Source of the DNA: Pegoplata infirma
Lineage: Eukaryota; Arthropoda; Insecta; Diptera; Anthomyiidae
Assembly: GCA_963921195.1 (NCBI GenBank)
Contig: OY992539.1
Location: forward strand, 37,787,754 to 37,851,753
Length of the DNA stretch: 64,000 nucleotides
Direction of reading: 5' to 3'
Positions 1 through 10,221 of this stretch are shown here, piece after piece. The position numbers and the translations under genes were made by a program. The first letter of the stretch is position 1. Each line of letters begins with the position of its first letter. The notes beneath the pieces are model-generated. The model was not told the DNA's origin. It did no database searches and saw only the letters and a program-made list of their open reading frames with translations.

Positions 1-690
1 TGAATATTTTTTTTCTTTCATTAGCGTGCGTGATCGTGAATAAATACTCAGGCAAAAAAGTTTGATATTTTTAATATTTGACCACGCCTACAAGGCCCAC
101 TTTTTGAAAAAAACTTAAATTTTATTTTTGTTATTTATTAGTACCCTAAGAGCGAATACTTTGCAAATGATATCCCATTGAAACCACTATGGTTTTTCTG
201 TAGTGGAACAGTTGGTGTGGAATGCCTCACAAGGCTATCCATACAACCCATTTAACAATTTACGGTTCACATGTTTTTTTTCGCTGAACATTTGGTGTGG
301 AATGCCTCATACGTATATTTATAAACAGGTAAAATTTCCATCAAATGATCCCACAATTTTACCAATTTCGTTTCAAAAATGTCAAATGTTTTTTGTCATA
401 AAAATGTTGCAGGTATAACTCTTCAAAAAAGGTTTTTTACTTAAACAAGCGCACCTTAGCCAGTTTTTAACCGATTCACAATATTTTTTTTGTTTAAGAA
501 GTAACACTGATATTTTTTAAACAAACCCAAAAAATTATAAATAGGATTTGGAAGTAACTGACACGCCCATTTTTTTATTCCACTCACACTGACACTCACT
601 AACAACCACGTGAGTAAAATTAATTTTCAATCACGCTCACTTCTGATCATGTGTGAATCACGCACAAATCTAATTACGTTCCCATCTCTA
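1..690. mobile_element. right part of a hAT-like non-autonomous element (left end outside window)
   Basis: The sequence up to about 690 ends in CCCATCTCTA, whose complement TAGAGATGGG has the form of a hAT-type terminus. Subterminal CACGTGAGT, GTGAATCACGC and GCGTGCGTGATCGTGAA motifs at both sides (about 25-45 and 560-670) are partly inverted, as in hAT MITEs. A short direct repeat (TGGTGTGGAATGCCTCA) occurs at about 213 and 294. No coding sequence is visible. The target duplication cannot be checked because the left end is missing. Confidence 0.4.
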
Positions 691-1781
691 GTTTATATGC
701 ATATGCGCATAAAATTACTACTAGTAACAAGATTTATGAATAATGCTTGAATTACAAGCGTTTCTGAAAAAATTTAAAAATGCCCCATCACAAAACTTAG
801 CATAGCTCATTCATTTTTAAACCGATTGTTATGTTTTTTGGTGTTTTGGAAAGCTACTTTACTATGCTTTTTAACAAAAAATTCAAAAAAATTGTTTAAT
901 GATGCACTTTCAACTTAGAGTGTAAAGAATATGACAAATTTTTCAAAAAATACGTTTTTTTTTACTTAAGCGATCGTAGCTCAGCCAATTCTTGATCGAT
1001 TTTTAATATTTTTGTTTTTTTTGAAAGGTAAGACCTATACCTTTAAAACAAATCCATAAAATCGAAAATCGGTTGCAAACTAACAAAGTAATAATTTTTT
1101 TAAATTGTAATTTAAGAATTTACGTTTTTCAACACATTTGCCAATAAAAAACGTACTTAACGAAGTGATCCAGAAAAACTATAAGTATATCAGTACTCTA
1201 TGGACTCCAACCAACCCGAATTATCATATGAGAACCCCTGCATAAATTATTTTTGGTCTTTTGTAGCACAGTGTTATTATCGACACAATCTTCGCTACTT
1301 TAAAAGTTGATATGTATCAGGACAACGGAGATATCGGGTGAAAACCATTGATGTTGTTATTGCGTTTTGCAAAATTACATTTTAATCCAAGCATATGTCG
1401 AGTTATGTATTCCTATAAAATAAATTTTAGAGTCTTCAACGATTGCTGATTTTAAAATAAAGAATAAAAACATAACTCAGATATGCTGTTACGATTTTTA
1501 TTTTTCCTTTAAAAAAAATGAGTTGTGGAGTTCTGAAATTCATAAAAATTTGATACAATACGAAAATAGACAAGGAGATTCTGAAAATGCAAAAACACGT
1601 TTTGGACATAACTCGGCTTATGTTGTTATGGGTTTTTGCAACAGAGTTTATTTTCAAAATACTAATTGGTCACCTTCAGAGCACGTTTCTAAAATATTTT
1701 GCTCATACATATTTTTTCTAAAGCAAATCCCTTGTAAGTGGAGAAAAGAAAAAGTACCTAAAATTTTCAAAAAGCACCTTT
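691..1781. other. unassigned AT-rich intergenic/intronic DNA
   Basis: No gene, RNA or clear repeat boundary is seen. Several stretches read like degraded interspersed repeat. The short open frames here have no recognisable motif. Confidence 0.5.
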
Positions 1782-2323
1782 ACACAGAAAAAAATATGGG
1801 GGAAACAAATTTGAGTAATCACTTGTTTAAATTTAAAAACAAAAATTGACTAATTTTTTAATTGACGCAATTAAAAATTTACTTAAAAATTTTGAAAACA
1901 ATTTAAGTAAATAATTTAATAAAAATTTAATAGTATTTTTTTATTTTTTTTAACTCTCATAGTTTTTGAATTCTCGTTTAGTTTATAGTTTTTTGTATAT
2001 GTAAATGAAAGTTTGTAATCGTCTTTATAAAATGTTCCTATGTTTTTGAGACATAAATATATTTGGTAAAGTTTGAAAAAACAAGTTTTTGGTTTTTTTT
2101 TTGTAAAAAAATTTAAAACTTTTTTAAACTTTTTAAAAAAATAAATAGATAAATTAAATTGACACAATTAAAAATGTACTCAATTTTTTTTTTAAACATT
2201 TAATAAATTTTTATTAAAAATTTACTCAATACTATTAAATCGTTTACTGGTGCAAAATTGAGTAATTTTTTACTCAATAGTATTAAAAATTTACTCAAAT
2301 ATTTTTTTATTTTTTTCTGTGTT
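1782..2323. mobile_element. short TIR element with ACACAGAAAAAAAT ends
   Basis: The left end ACACAGAAAAAAATA at 1782 and the right end at about 2309-2323 are inverted copies, and both are followed inwards by TTTGAGTAA. The interior is AT-rich with repeated TACTCAAT and TTACTCAA motifs. It resembles a MITE of about 540 bp. Similar CACAGAAAA termini recur at about 45960 and 48855, so this looks like a family. Confidence 0.45.
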
Positions 2324-3494
2324 ACAATCAAAAAAAATATTTTCATTTACTTTACTGAAAAAACAATATTTTCCGTTTAATTTAATTTTTATCTTTTCAT
2401 AATTAAAACAAATCGGTTAATCTAGTATCTAATAAATTAATTAGTTAAAAACATTATAAATAAAGCTAAAAAGTTTAAATGTTTGTGTAAATTTTGAAAC
2501 TTACAAAAAAAAGCTAATATTAAAACATTATCGAATTTATTTTGCCAAATCAGTATTTTATTTTTACCAAAGACGGTAAAGTGGATAAAAAAAACACATG
2601 TATGTTTTTTTGGACCCACAACCCGTTTGCTTACAACTCACTAAAGTGCTGAGAATTTAACGTGATTAAAAATAAATCCTTCTCCAAAAATTTGCCAATA
2701 GGATTCACCTTCTCATCTCAATTTCCAATAATCCTAAAACAAAAACTTTTACATATTAGCAAATTTAATGTTAACACATAAATGTATATTTATTCATATC
2801 ATTTACTAAATCTATATTTAAAATCCTAAAATCACTTTATAATTCAATTAAATATTTTACACATAACTATACATTTTGTAACTAATTTAAATATTTAATA
2901 TGTAACAATAACAACACATAGCACATAAAATTTATGTTTTTTTTGTTGGCAATATAACTACGAAAGATAATAAATATAATGTAACCCAACAAAATTTTTG
3001 ATTTAAAAAAACCGGTGGTAAATTGAGATTCTCATTGCAACAAATTTAAGAATTTATTCAATTGTAACTACCACAAAAATTTTCTATTAAAAATAAATAA
3101 ATTAATTAAAAAACCTTTCATAGCAAACGATTACTTCCGGGACAATTTCGAACGAAAATCATTGAATCCGCTAAAAATTTTCTGAAGCTGAAAAATCGGC
3201 TGGGGCTTGTACAGAATTTTTTGAAGTTTCCAAAAACGAATCGGTAAAGGTTGTCCCACAGCCTAACAGGTTTTACAGTTGGCACCAATAACTCGTTTTG
3301 ACACTTTTCTTAAAGCCCCAAGGTGGGCGCCAATAATTCGATGAGTGTTTTCTGTTTCAATATTCTTTTTATTTATTTCGCATATTTATAAGAATAAAAA
3401 TATTATATATTTATAAAACAATAAAATCTAAAGATAAGTTGTTTAAAAATTTAAATATTTTGCAAAGTAGTTTTAGGAGGTTATATCAAATATA
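2324..3494. other. AT-rich DNA without recognised gene
   Basis: Nothing coding is seen. It contains one primer-binding-site-like motif at 3315-3332 (listed separately). Confidence 0.5.
3315..3332 (-). other. LTR primer-binding-site-like motif
   Basis: On the minus strand this reads TGGCGCCCACCTTGGGGC, 16 of 18 positions identical to the tRNA-Lys primer-binding site TGGCGCCCAACGTGGGGC used by many LTR elements. No gag or pol reading frame is near it. It is one of eleven such motifs in the window, all in the same orientation. Confidence 0.4.
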
Positions 3495-4481
3495 ACACCG
3501 TCCGACAGCCAATATTTAAGATGAACCGGATGATATACGTCTGAAAGTACAGATCAAATGGAGAAAAACTGATTTACAGTTTTTCATTTCGTGATCGTGG
3601 TTCCCTTTAAAAGGACTTCAAAGTTTTAAAGGACAAATTTTGACAACTATTTTTGAAATATTTGTACTTGACCTAAATTTTTCATTATTCTATTTTGCCA
3701 TATCAGGATAAAAGGATGTGAATAAAATCATTTGAAAACTTTATGAAAATATTTTGCTGAAATTTTTGAATGATATTAAAGGATACATTTTTGAAAGGAT
3801 GTAACTTACCTCCTTTTTCCTGATATGTAAAAATAATAAAATAGGAAAATTAGGGAGATCCTCCACATTTTCAAAACAGATTATTGCAAAAACTTTATTT
3901 AAAAGGAAATTACAATTTGGTAAAAAAAAACGCGATTTTTCCTTTTTTTTGTCAAAAAATATGTTCGTACTTGTTTAAATACCGTTTGGTGTTCAATTAT
4001 GTTCACATATGGGCAAGGCCACGAAAAATGAAACCACATAGATTTTTTTTTTCTATCACAAAGCCCAAAATATTTTTTACATTTCAAATGTCAAATATGT
4101 ATAGAATATGGCATCACTGTATGCCAGTCCAAAATTTGTGTCTGCTTTGACACTTTACATTCTTTTCATAAGTGGCACGTGCAAGGCGTAGTTGGAAAAT
4201 ATATCAATGTCGGCGAAAAAGGTAAATTTTGTTGTTATTTTTTTGTGCTTTAGACAGATGATTACTTTTTTTGGATAGAATATAAATCAAACTATTGATG
4301 AGCAAGCAAATTTGTGTACAAATCTTGGCTTTTGGACCAATTAGGGCTTAAAGTAATCGGCCGCAAATAAATGGTGACGTTACTGACAAATTTTTATAAA
4401 ATGTTTTTTTATGCATTTACTAATTAGAAAAGAGGTTGGATGAGCTGATTTTTTTTTGTATTTTTGAAGTACTTTCATAAT

Positions 4482-5225
4482 CAATGCGTAAATGAAGCAT
4501 TATTTGCATATAGCAGGGTATTTTTGAAAAATAAGATTGTGTGACGTTACTGGCGGATCTTTTAATGTTTTTTTTTTTTTTTTTTTTTAATAATTTGGTA
4601 TTTAATTGCATCTTAAACTCCTCTACTATGATTTTTTCGCCGTTTAGGGTCCCTCTATGCTTAAATGAAGCATTAGTGTTTCTTCACAACAACGCAACAA
4701 CAAAATACATGTAAAAAATTTTCTGGCTGCTGCTTGCTGTTGTATTGTGAAGAAACACTTATTTGCATATAGCAGGGTCACAGACTAGACTCGACCTATA
4801 TGACAGGTGTCAAAAAAGTATTTTTTAACCATATGGTTAATGTTTTCAAATTATTCTACGAATTAGGTTAGAAAGAGAAAACTGATATAACGCGCCATAA
4901 GAAAAATGGATGCCAGATCGGTTTTTGTTGTTTCACTCACTCCTAAGTCGTAGAAAGTGTTGCCATGTTAGCGTAAAACGGACTAAAAACCGCTGTGTTT
5001 TCTCCTAAAATCGCTTAGTTTTCCCCATTTTTTCTTATAAAACTCTACTGTCGAGTCTGTATTTAGTCTGTGGCAGGGTATTTTTGCAATATAAGATTGT
5101 GTGACGTTACTGACGGATTTTTTTTATTTTTGTTTTTTTTTACTTTTTTGCTTAATAATTTGGTATTTAATTGCATCTTAAAACTCCTCTACTATGATTT
5201 TTCGCCGTGTAGGGTCCCTCTATTA
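4482..5225. repeat. tandem duplication (~176-bp unit); copy 2 carries two later insertions
   Basis: Copy 1 starts at about 4482 (TAAATGAAGCATTATTTGCA, GCAGGGTATTTTTG, GTGTGACGTTACTG, then CTCCTCTACTATGATTTTT). Copy 2 starts at about 4658 and is split first by a ~100-bp hairpin element at about 4673-4759 (AGTGTTTCTTCACAA and its inverted copy) and then by a 294-bp element at 4779-5072. Confidence 0.6.
4779..5072. mobile_element. 294-bp MITE with 7-bp target duplication GCAGGGT
   Basis: The sequence begins CACAGACTAGACTCGAC and ends with an imperfect inverted copy GTCGAGTCTGTATTTAGTCTGTG. GCAGGGT stands immediately before (4772-4778) and after (5073-5079). The unsplit repeat copy at about 4505 has a single GCAGGGT, which confirms the empty site. 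Confidence 0.65.
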
Positions 5226-6319
5226 ACCCAAGAAAAAAAAGACCCGAAAATCGTAACGAAATTCGTACGTGTGACGTTACTGACATTTTGCGTAACGTTA
5301 CTGACACTGCTTTTATGTCATTTACTTGATTAAACATAAAATATTTTGCCCACCTTTTGGATAAAAATCATCTTTCATCCTTCCTTTTTTAAAATACTGG
5401 GCAATAATAAACATGAACTCTTTCAATTCGCTCATTTTTACACAAACGTTCAGTTACCTCCAAACACACTTCCAAAATCCGGTGACGTTACTGACAGCTT
5501 AAATGGTCATAGCTTCACAACAAAACGAGATACAGCAAAATTGTCTGCGTATGAAACAACAGTTACGACGAGAACTTTCATATGCTGCTCTCAAGTTGGG
5601 AGAAATAATTGTATTTTATAAAGATATTGACCAAAATATGTAAACGAGCGTGACGTTACTGACGGTGGCCTTGCCCATATGTCAACCAGCAGCTGAATTA
5701 AAGCATTTTGTATTTTTAGGTTATGTTGAATGTACTACAATTTTTGAAGTGTCCTTACATTTTCGTTCAAAACTTTTGAACCGCTGAACCGCTATCGCAA
5801 TAAAAAACTTCTCGGGAGAACTTCCAATAAATATGTTAAATTCAGTCCGTGTAATATTTTGGCCGTGATCACCATTTCCACAGACAGACAGACAGACATC
5901 GCTAGAATGTCTTAAAATCGATCGGGGATCATGAATATATATACTTTATGGGGTCACAGGCCGATATTTCGATGAGCTACAAACGGAATACAAACTTATA
6001 TATACCCTCTATCACTAAGTGGAGGGTATTGAAAGAAAATTCGATACGGCCTATTGAACTTGTATAGTATAGTATTTTGAGGACTTTTATTTGATCCGCG
6101 ATGTGGGTGCCCGAGGATTTGTTTGATTTTACATGACTTCGGAGGAGGCTTTTGGAATACCAGCAGAAGATTTTCCACTATACAATAATTTTTTAAAATG
6201 GCTAATAAAATTATGAATTCGCGATTTTTTTGTTACTTAAAAGTCCGATAACACTGCGTGACAAAACTAACCACTATATTAGAAAACAGGAGGTACGACC
6301 ATCATTTCAATATATTTCG

Positions 6320-7410
6320 GACATGCTGAATCGAATGGCGTACTCCGTTTTTCGATGTATGGTACAGTTTTCTTGTAAAATGTCATTAAAGATTGGCTGA
6401 TTTTCAGCTGCTTTTTTAACAAAAAAAAATTCCAAAGCTAATGATTTTTAAATTTTATGGCATGGAAAACAAAGATACAACTTGTCACCATATTTCTAAT
6501 ATAAATTTGGTTTAAAGCTTTTCATCTTAAGCCCTTAAATTAGCGGATTTCTTCATTTTTTTAAGTTTTCGCGAAACTAACCGCTAAATTGGTCTCTGAT
6601 AAAAAACTTGCATTTTGTGGATCATAAAGGCGTCCATGACACTACGAACAGTGGACAAAAAACATCTATGTTATATGGACCATCATGATGAAAATCGCGA
6701 AAAACCGTTTTTTTGTATATGGCAGCATCACTTTAGGAGATGATTTGAGGCTTCATCTTTTAGTATATAATGTGGCAACCTTAAACAATGAACTGACCCA
6801 AAATTTGTCCTAAAAAGTTTTCATTTGCAAAAGTTATGTTAACAAAAACTATAATTATTGTATCGCAAATACTGAAATAATAGCTTTTGTCAAGATAACT
6901 TTTGCAAATGAAAACTTTTTTGGCCGAATTTTTGGTCAGTTCATTGTTTAAGGTTCCCACATTATATACTAAAAGATGGAACCTTAAACCATCTCGTAAA
7001 GTGATGCTGGCATATACAAAAAACGGTTTTTCGCAATTTTCATCATAATGGTCCATATAACATAGCTGTTTTATGTCCACTATTCGTATTGTTAGGGATG
7101 CATTTTTTATTCATTAAAAGCAAGATTTTTATCAAAGACCAATTTGGCTGTTAATTTCGCGAAAACCTTAAAAAATTAAGAAATTCGCGAATTTAAGGGC
7201 TTAAATTGAAAAGCTTTAAACCAAATTTGCATAAGAAATGTTGCTACAAGTCATATATTTGTTTTCCATGTCATAAAATTTATAAACCATTTACTTTGCA
7301 ATTTTTTTTGTTAACAAACTGGCTCGAAATCAGCAAATCTTTAACGACATTTTGCAAGAAAACTGTACCATACATCGAAAAACGGAGTACGCCATTCGAA
7401 TCTGCATGTC
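6320..7410. repeat. ~1.09-kb near-perfect palindrome (foldback)
   Basis: The left arm starts GGACATGCTGAATCGAATGG and the right arm ends with its complement at 7410. The arms pair along almost the whole length (for example TACTCCGTTTTTCGATGTAT with its inverted copy, and AAACAATGAACTGACC with GGTCAGTTCATTGTTT), with the centre near 6866. There is no coding content. Confidence 0.7.
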
Positions 7411-7810
7411 TTTTAAAAGGACTTCAAAGTTTTAGAGTATTAAATTTTGTAAAATATTTTTTTTAATATTTGTACTTGTCCTGGGATGCCACTAGTGATA
7501 GCAAATAAAACTTTGAGTCCTCTAAAAAGAAAACAGGATCACAAAATAAAAAACTGTAAATGTAGTTTTACTCCATTTTATCTCTAATTTCAGACTTATA
7601 TCATCCGGATCATGGTTAATATTGGCTGTCGGACGGTGTAATGAATTATTCTCTATATCATGCCTGATGTTGTGTAAAAAGTCATATTAATATCTATTAA
7701 ACTCACCGCCTCAAAAGTAACCCAGCCTTTTCAATTGAAACCCAATTTAAATGAAAACTTTAAATTCATTTTCTACAATATCAAATTTTTGTAGTTATTA
7801 CGACCTTGCA

Positions 7811-8170
7811 GCACACACCCATCTTCAAACAAGTTTGGATTGTGTTAAAATGGTGACAAAATCGGCTAATGGCATTCCACTTCTCCTTGTTTTGAACTTT
7901 AAAAATCGTTAATACGAAAATCCTAGCTGATCCTGTTTTTGAGTTATACATATATCTGTTCCTTTAAACTCCTACAAGGAGCATAGTTTGAGTTATTACT
8001 TAATAACTACACTGTTCGACAACAAAAACCTCCCAGTGGAATATCCAACTGATTCTTATAGATTTTTCTCTCCTGAATTTTAAATTCTAAAATAAATAGT
8101 ATTGAAATGCTATTAGCCGATTTTATCACCATTTTCACACAACCTAAACTTGCTTAAAGAGGGGTGTGAG
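7811..8170. repeat. ~360-bp inverted-repeat element
   Basis: GCACACACCCATCTTCAAAC at 7811 and the segment GATTGTGTTAAAATGGTGAC are matched in inverted order by GTCACCATTTTCACACAACC-like sequence and GAGGGGTGTGAGC up to 8170. The arms are about 75 bp. This is typical of a MITE; no exact target duplication was resolved. Confidence 0.45.
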
Positions 8171-8431
8171 CAAATGAGCGATATGTGAACAAAATTGGAT
8201 ACCGTAAGGTATTTTACCAAAAACAAATTATTCTTTATGAAAACTGTGTTATACTTAGAAATACGTGCGACTTTTTTTGGCCCAAAGTTGGGAACCAAAA
8301 AAATGATGTGAGTTTTTTTTCCGTTAAAAAATATTTGTTTATTAAAATCTATAGATTGTAAAAAGATCTCAATATTAAACAAAGTCAATATTGCGGCTAA
8401 GATTTTCAAAAAAAATAAGTCTAACAATTAT

Positions 8432-8449
8432 GCCCCAAGCTGGGCGCCA
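8432..8449 (-). other. LTR primer-binding-site-like motif
   Basis: The minus strand reads TGGCGCCCAGCTTGGGGC, 16 of 18 matches to the tRNA-Lys primer-binding site. No LTR or pol frame accompanies it. Confidence 0.35.
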
Positions 8450-8795
8450 AAAAATCAATTTAATTTTTTTCTTTTTCAAAGAGTCCCTGAAACGTAGCCC
8501 TCAATTTTTTGGCACAGTGTTATACCTCATTGTTATTTTTTAATATATTAAATCTTATTAAAACATAATTATCATTAACAATCAACATTATTATGATTGT
8601 GATTATTATTATTATTATTTATGTATAATAATTTTAATGCATTTAATTTGATATTTTAACATACATTACATACATGCATACAGTAATAATATTAATAATA
8701 ATGCCTACATACACTATAGATATTTATGCCACACACACCGTTAATGGTTGTGTTTGTGTTTCCATTATTAAATTATAAACATTTTGTATTTTCAG

Positions 8796-8837
8796 GGACC
8801 ACTAATTCCTGCGGCATTTACAAATGGTTACCATTAA
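8796..8837 (+). CDS. Rbp6: terminal coding exon of a Musashi-family RNA-binding protein (Rbp6-like), partial
   Basis: A strong 3' splice site (ATTTTGTATTTTCAG) ends at 8795. Read from the first base, the exon gives GPLIPAAFTNGYH and then TAA at 8835-8837. Vertebrate Musashi proteins end in GPLIATAFTNGYH, so 11 of 13 residues match, including the last seven. This supports the last codons of a fly Musashi-type protein: a two-RRM, cytoplasmic RNA-binding regulator of translation and alternative splicing in neural and stem cells. I favour Rbp6, but msi is not excluded. The RRM exons are not in this window and must lie to the left, so 1-8795 would be intron. Other phases stop quickly or give unfamiliar peptide. 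A penultimate exon was not found; the gene has large introns in other flies. A search of the 13 residues against fly Rbp6/msi isoforms would settle the identity. Confidence 0.72.
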   Translation, partial: GPLIPAAFTNGYH

Positions 8838-10200
8838 GTGGAGGCATCGACCGCAACAAATAAAATCCGTTAAAGCATCGCTAGCGCGGCAACATACAAT
8901 ATACTAACAACTACAACAACAGTTTGGAAACAACACATATAGAAATGTTGCAACAATATTAAAAAAAAAAAAAAATTAATTTAAAAAAAAAAAACCAAAC
9001 CAATTACACCAAATACATATTTACATCAAACTCTACTATATATATATATAAAAAAAATTACAAAAAAAAAAACAAAATATATACATAATTATATATATAT
9101 ACAAATCTATATACTAAAAAAAAAAAAAACATTTGCATTATATACAAGCAAAAAAACAACAACAAAAAAAAATCCCCCAAAATAAAAAAAACATTCATTT
9201 TTTAAATGATATAATTTTTATTTGTAAAAAAAAAAATTAAACAAGGACATCACCGGGTTCGTACTGTAAAATTACAAAAAATAAAACAAGGAGGATTTAA
9301 TAAATACCCAGGAAACGTTACAACAACAGAAAAAAAAGTGATTGTCAACCCCAAACCAGAACAACTACAACATACAACGTATACAATTTGGAAAAAGAAA
9401 ATTAAACAAATCATTTTATTATTATTATTATTATGAAAATGATGATTATTATGTATGAATGATGATGATGATGATGACGAATATTATTATTATTAATTGA
9501 ATGCTATAATTTTAAAACCACAAAATTTTTTTAATTTTTTGTATTAAATAAGATAAGTTACAAAAAGAAAACCCCCCTCAAAAAAAAATATTCAATAAAG
9601 AGGATATGAATTTAAAATGTAAATGGATTAAAAATTAAAAAAAATAAAAAAAAATATATAAGTCCTCTCAAAAAAAAATAAAACTTAATATAAAAACCCC
9701 CCTACAGAAAAAAAAAAATATAAATTATAATATAGCAAAATTATATTATTGATTAAAAACACAAAAAAAACACCCCCACTTCCCCTTTCTTTTAAGCAAA
9801 ATAATTATAAAAATTAAAAAAAAAAAATAATAATTATTTTTTTTTTAAACAAAAAAAAAAAAAAAAAAGACAAACCTTTGTAATTTGTACTCAAATTTCT
9901 AAACCCCAAAAAGAAAAATAAAAAGTTTAAAAATTAAAAAAATAAAATAAATTGCCAGATAATATATAACAAACTATAACACATTGTACTTGTTATCTGA
10001 ACACTTTTGAAATGTGAAAAAAAAAATATTTTTAAAAAGAAAAAACAATTTGGTATAAATGAATTTGTATAAAATATGAAATTTGTAAAACACTTTGCTA
10101 TGAAAAAAAAATACAAAAAAAAAACTATAAAAAACTACTACAGTTAAAAAAAAAAAATTATTTGGTAAAAATTTTAGTTAAAATTCTGTTAAAAATAAAA
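8838..10200 (+). other. probable 3' UTR of the Musashi-like gene
   Basis: The sequence after the stop is strongly A-rich on the plus strand, with CAACAACA, ATTATTATT and GATGATGATG runs, typical of long fly neural-gene 3' UTRs. AATAAA occurs at 8859-8864 (probably too near the stop), about 9594, and repeatedly after 9640, so the cleavage site cannot be chosen. A foldback element starts at 10222. Whether the transcript runs further is unknown. Confidence 0.5.
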
Positions 10201-10221
10201 TATCAGCTCTTTATATGTATA

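Larger units (their letters stand above)
4011..5676. mobile_element. 1.67-kb TIR element inserted in M1
   Basis: The termini are GGGCAAGGCCAC at 4011 and its complement GTGGCCTTGCCC ending at 5676. They are flanked by ATAT on both sides, and the uninterrupted sibling copy reads CACATATGTCAACC there, so the insertion is clean. The duplication can be read as 4 bp (ATAT) or as TA with one more terminal base. The interior has no coding frame. It holds seven copies of a GTGACGTTACTGAC motif and an internal tandem duplication. Confidence 0.65.
3866..6026 (+). mobile_element. mini-me/DINE-like element (copy M1), split by an insertion
   Basis: The flanks 3866-4010 and 5677-6026 align with the uninterrupted copies at 49840-50312 and (inverted) 54541-55289. 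Shared parts are the stretch TTGTTTAAATACC.TTTGGTGTTCAAT, the GAACCGCTGAACCG segment, a (CAGA)n block, ATCGCTAGAATGTCTTAAAATC and the terminal hairpin TACCCTCTATCACTAAGTGGAGGGTA. A GTCY (=RGAC) microsatellite plus terminal hairpin is the hallmark of dipteran mini-me/DINE-type, Helentron-related elements; that family assignment is inference from structure. Confidence 0.6.
3495..7639. mobile_element. foldback/TIR element with ACACCGTCCGACAG ends, containing nested insertions
   Basis: The left terminus ACACCGTCCGACAGCCAATA at 3495 is matched by its inverted copy ending at 7639. The similarity continues inwards for about 150 bp (ATGAACCGGATGATATACG, CTTCAAAGTTTTA and so on). A second copy of the family lies at 10222-11847. 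The interior is a nest: a GTCY-microsatellite element at about 3866-6026, itself split by an insertion, then a 1.09-kb palindrome at 6320-7410. No convincing target duplication was found at the outermost ends. Confidence 0.55.
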
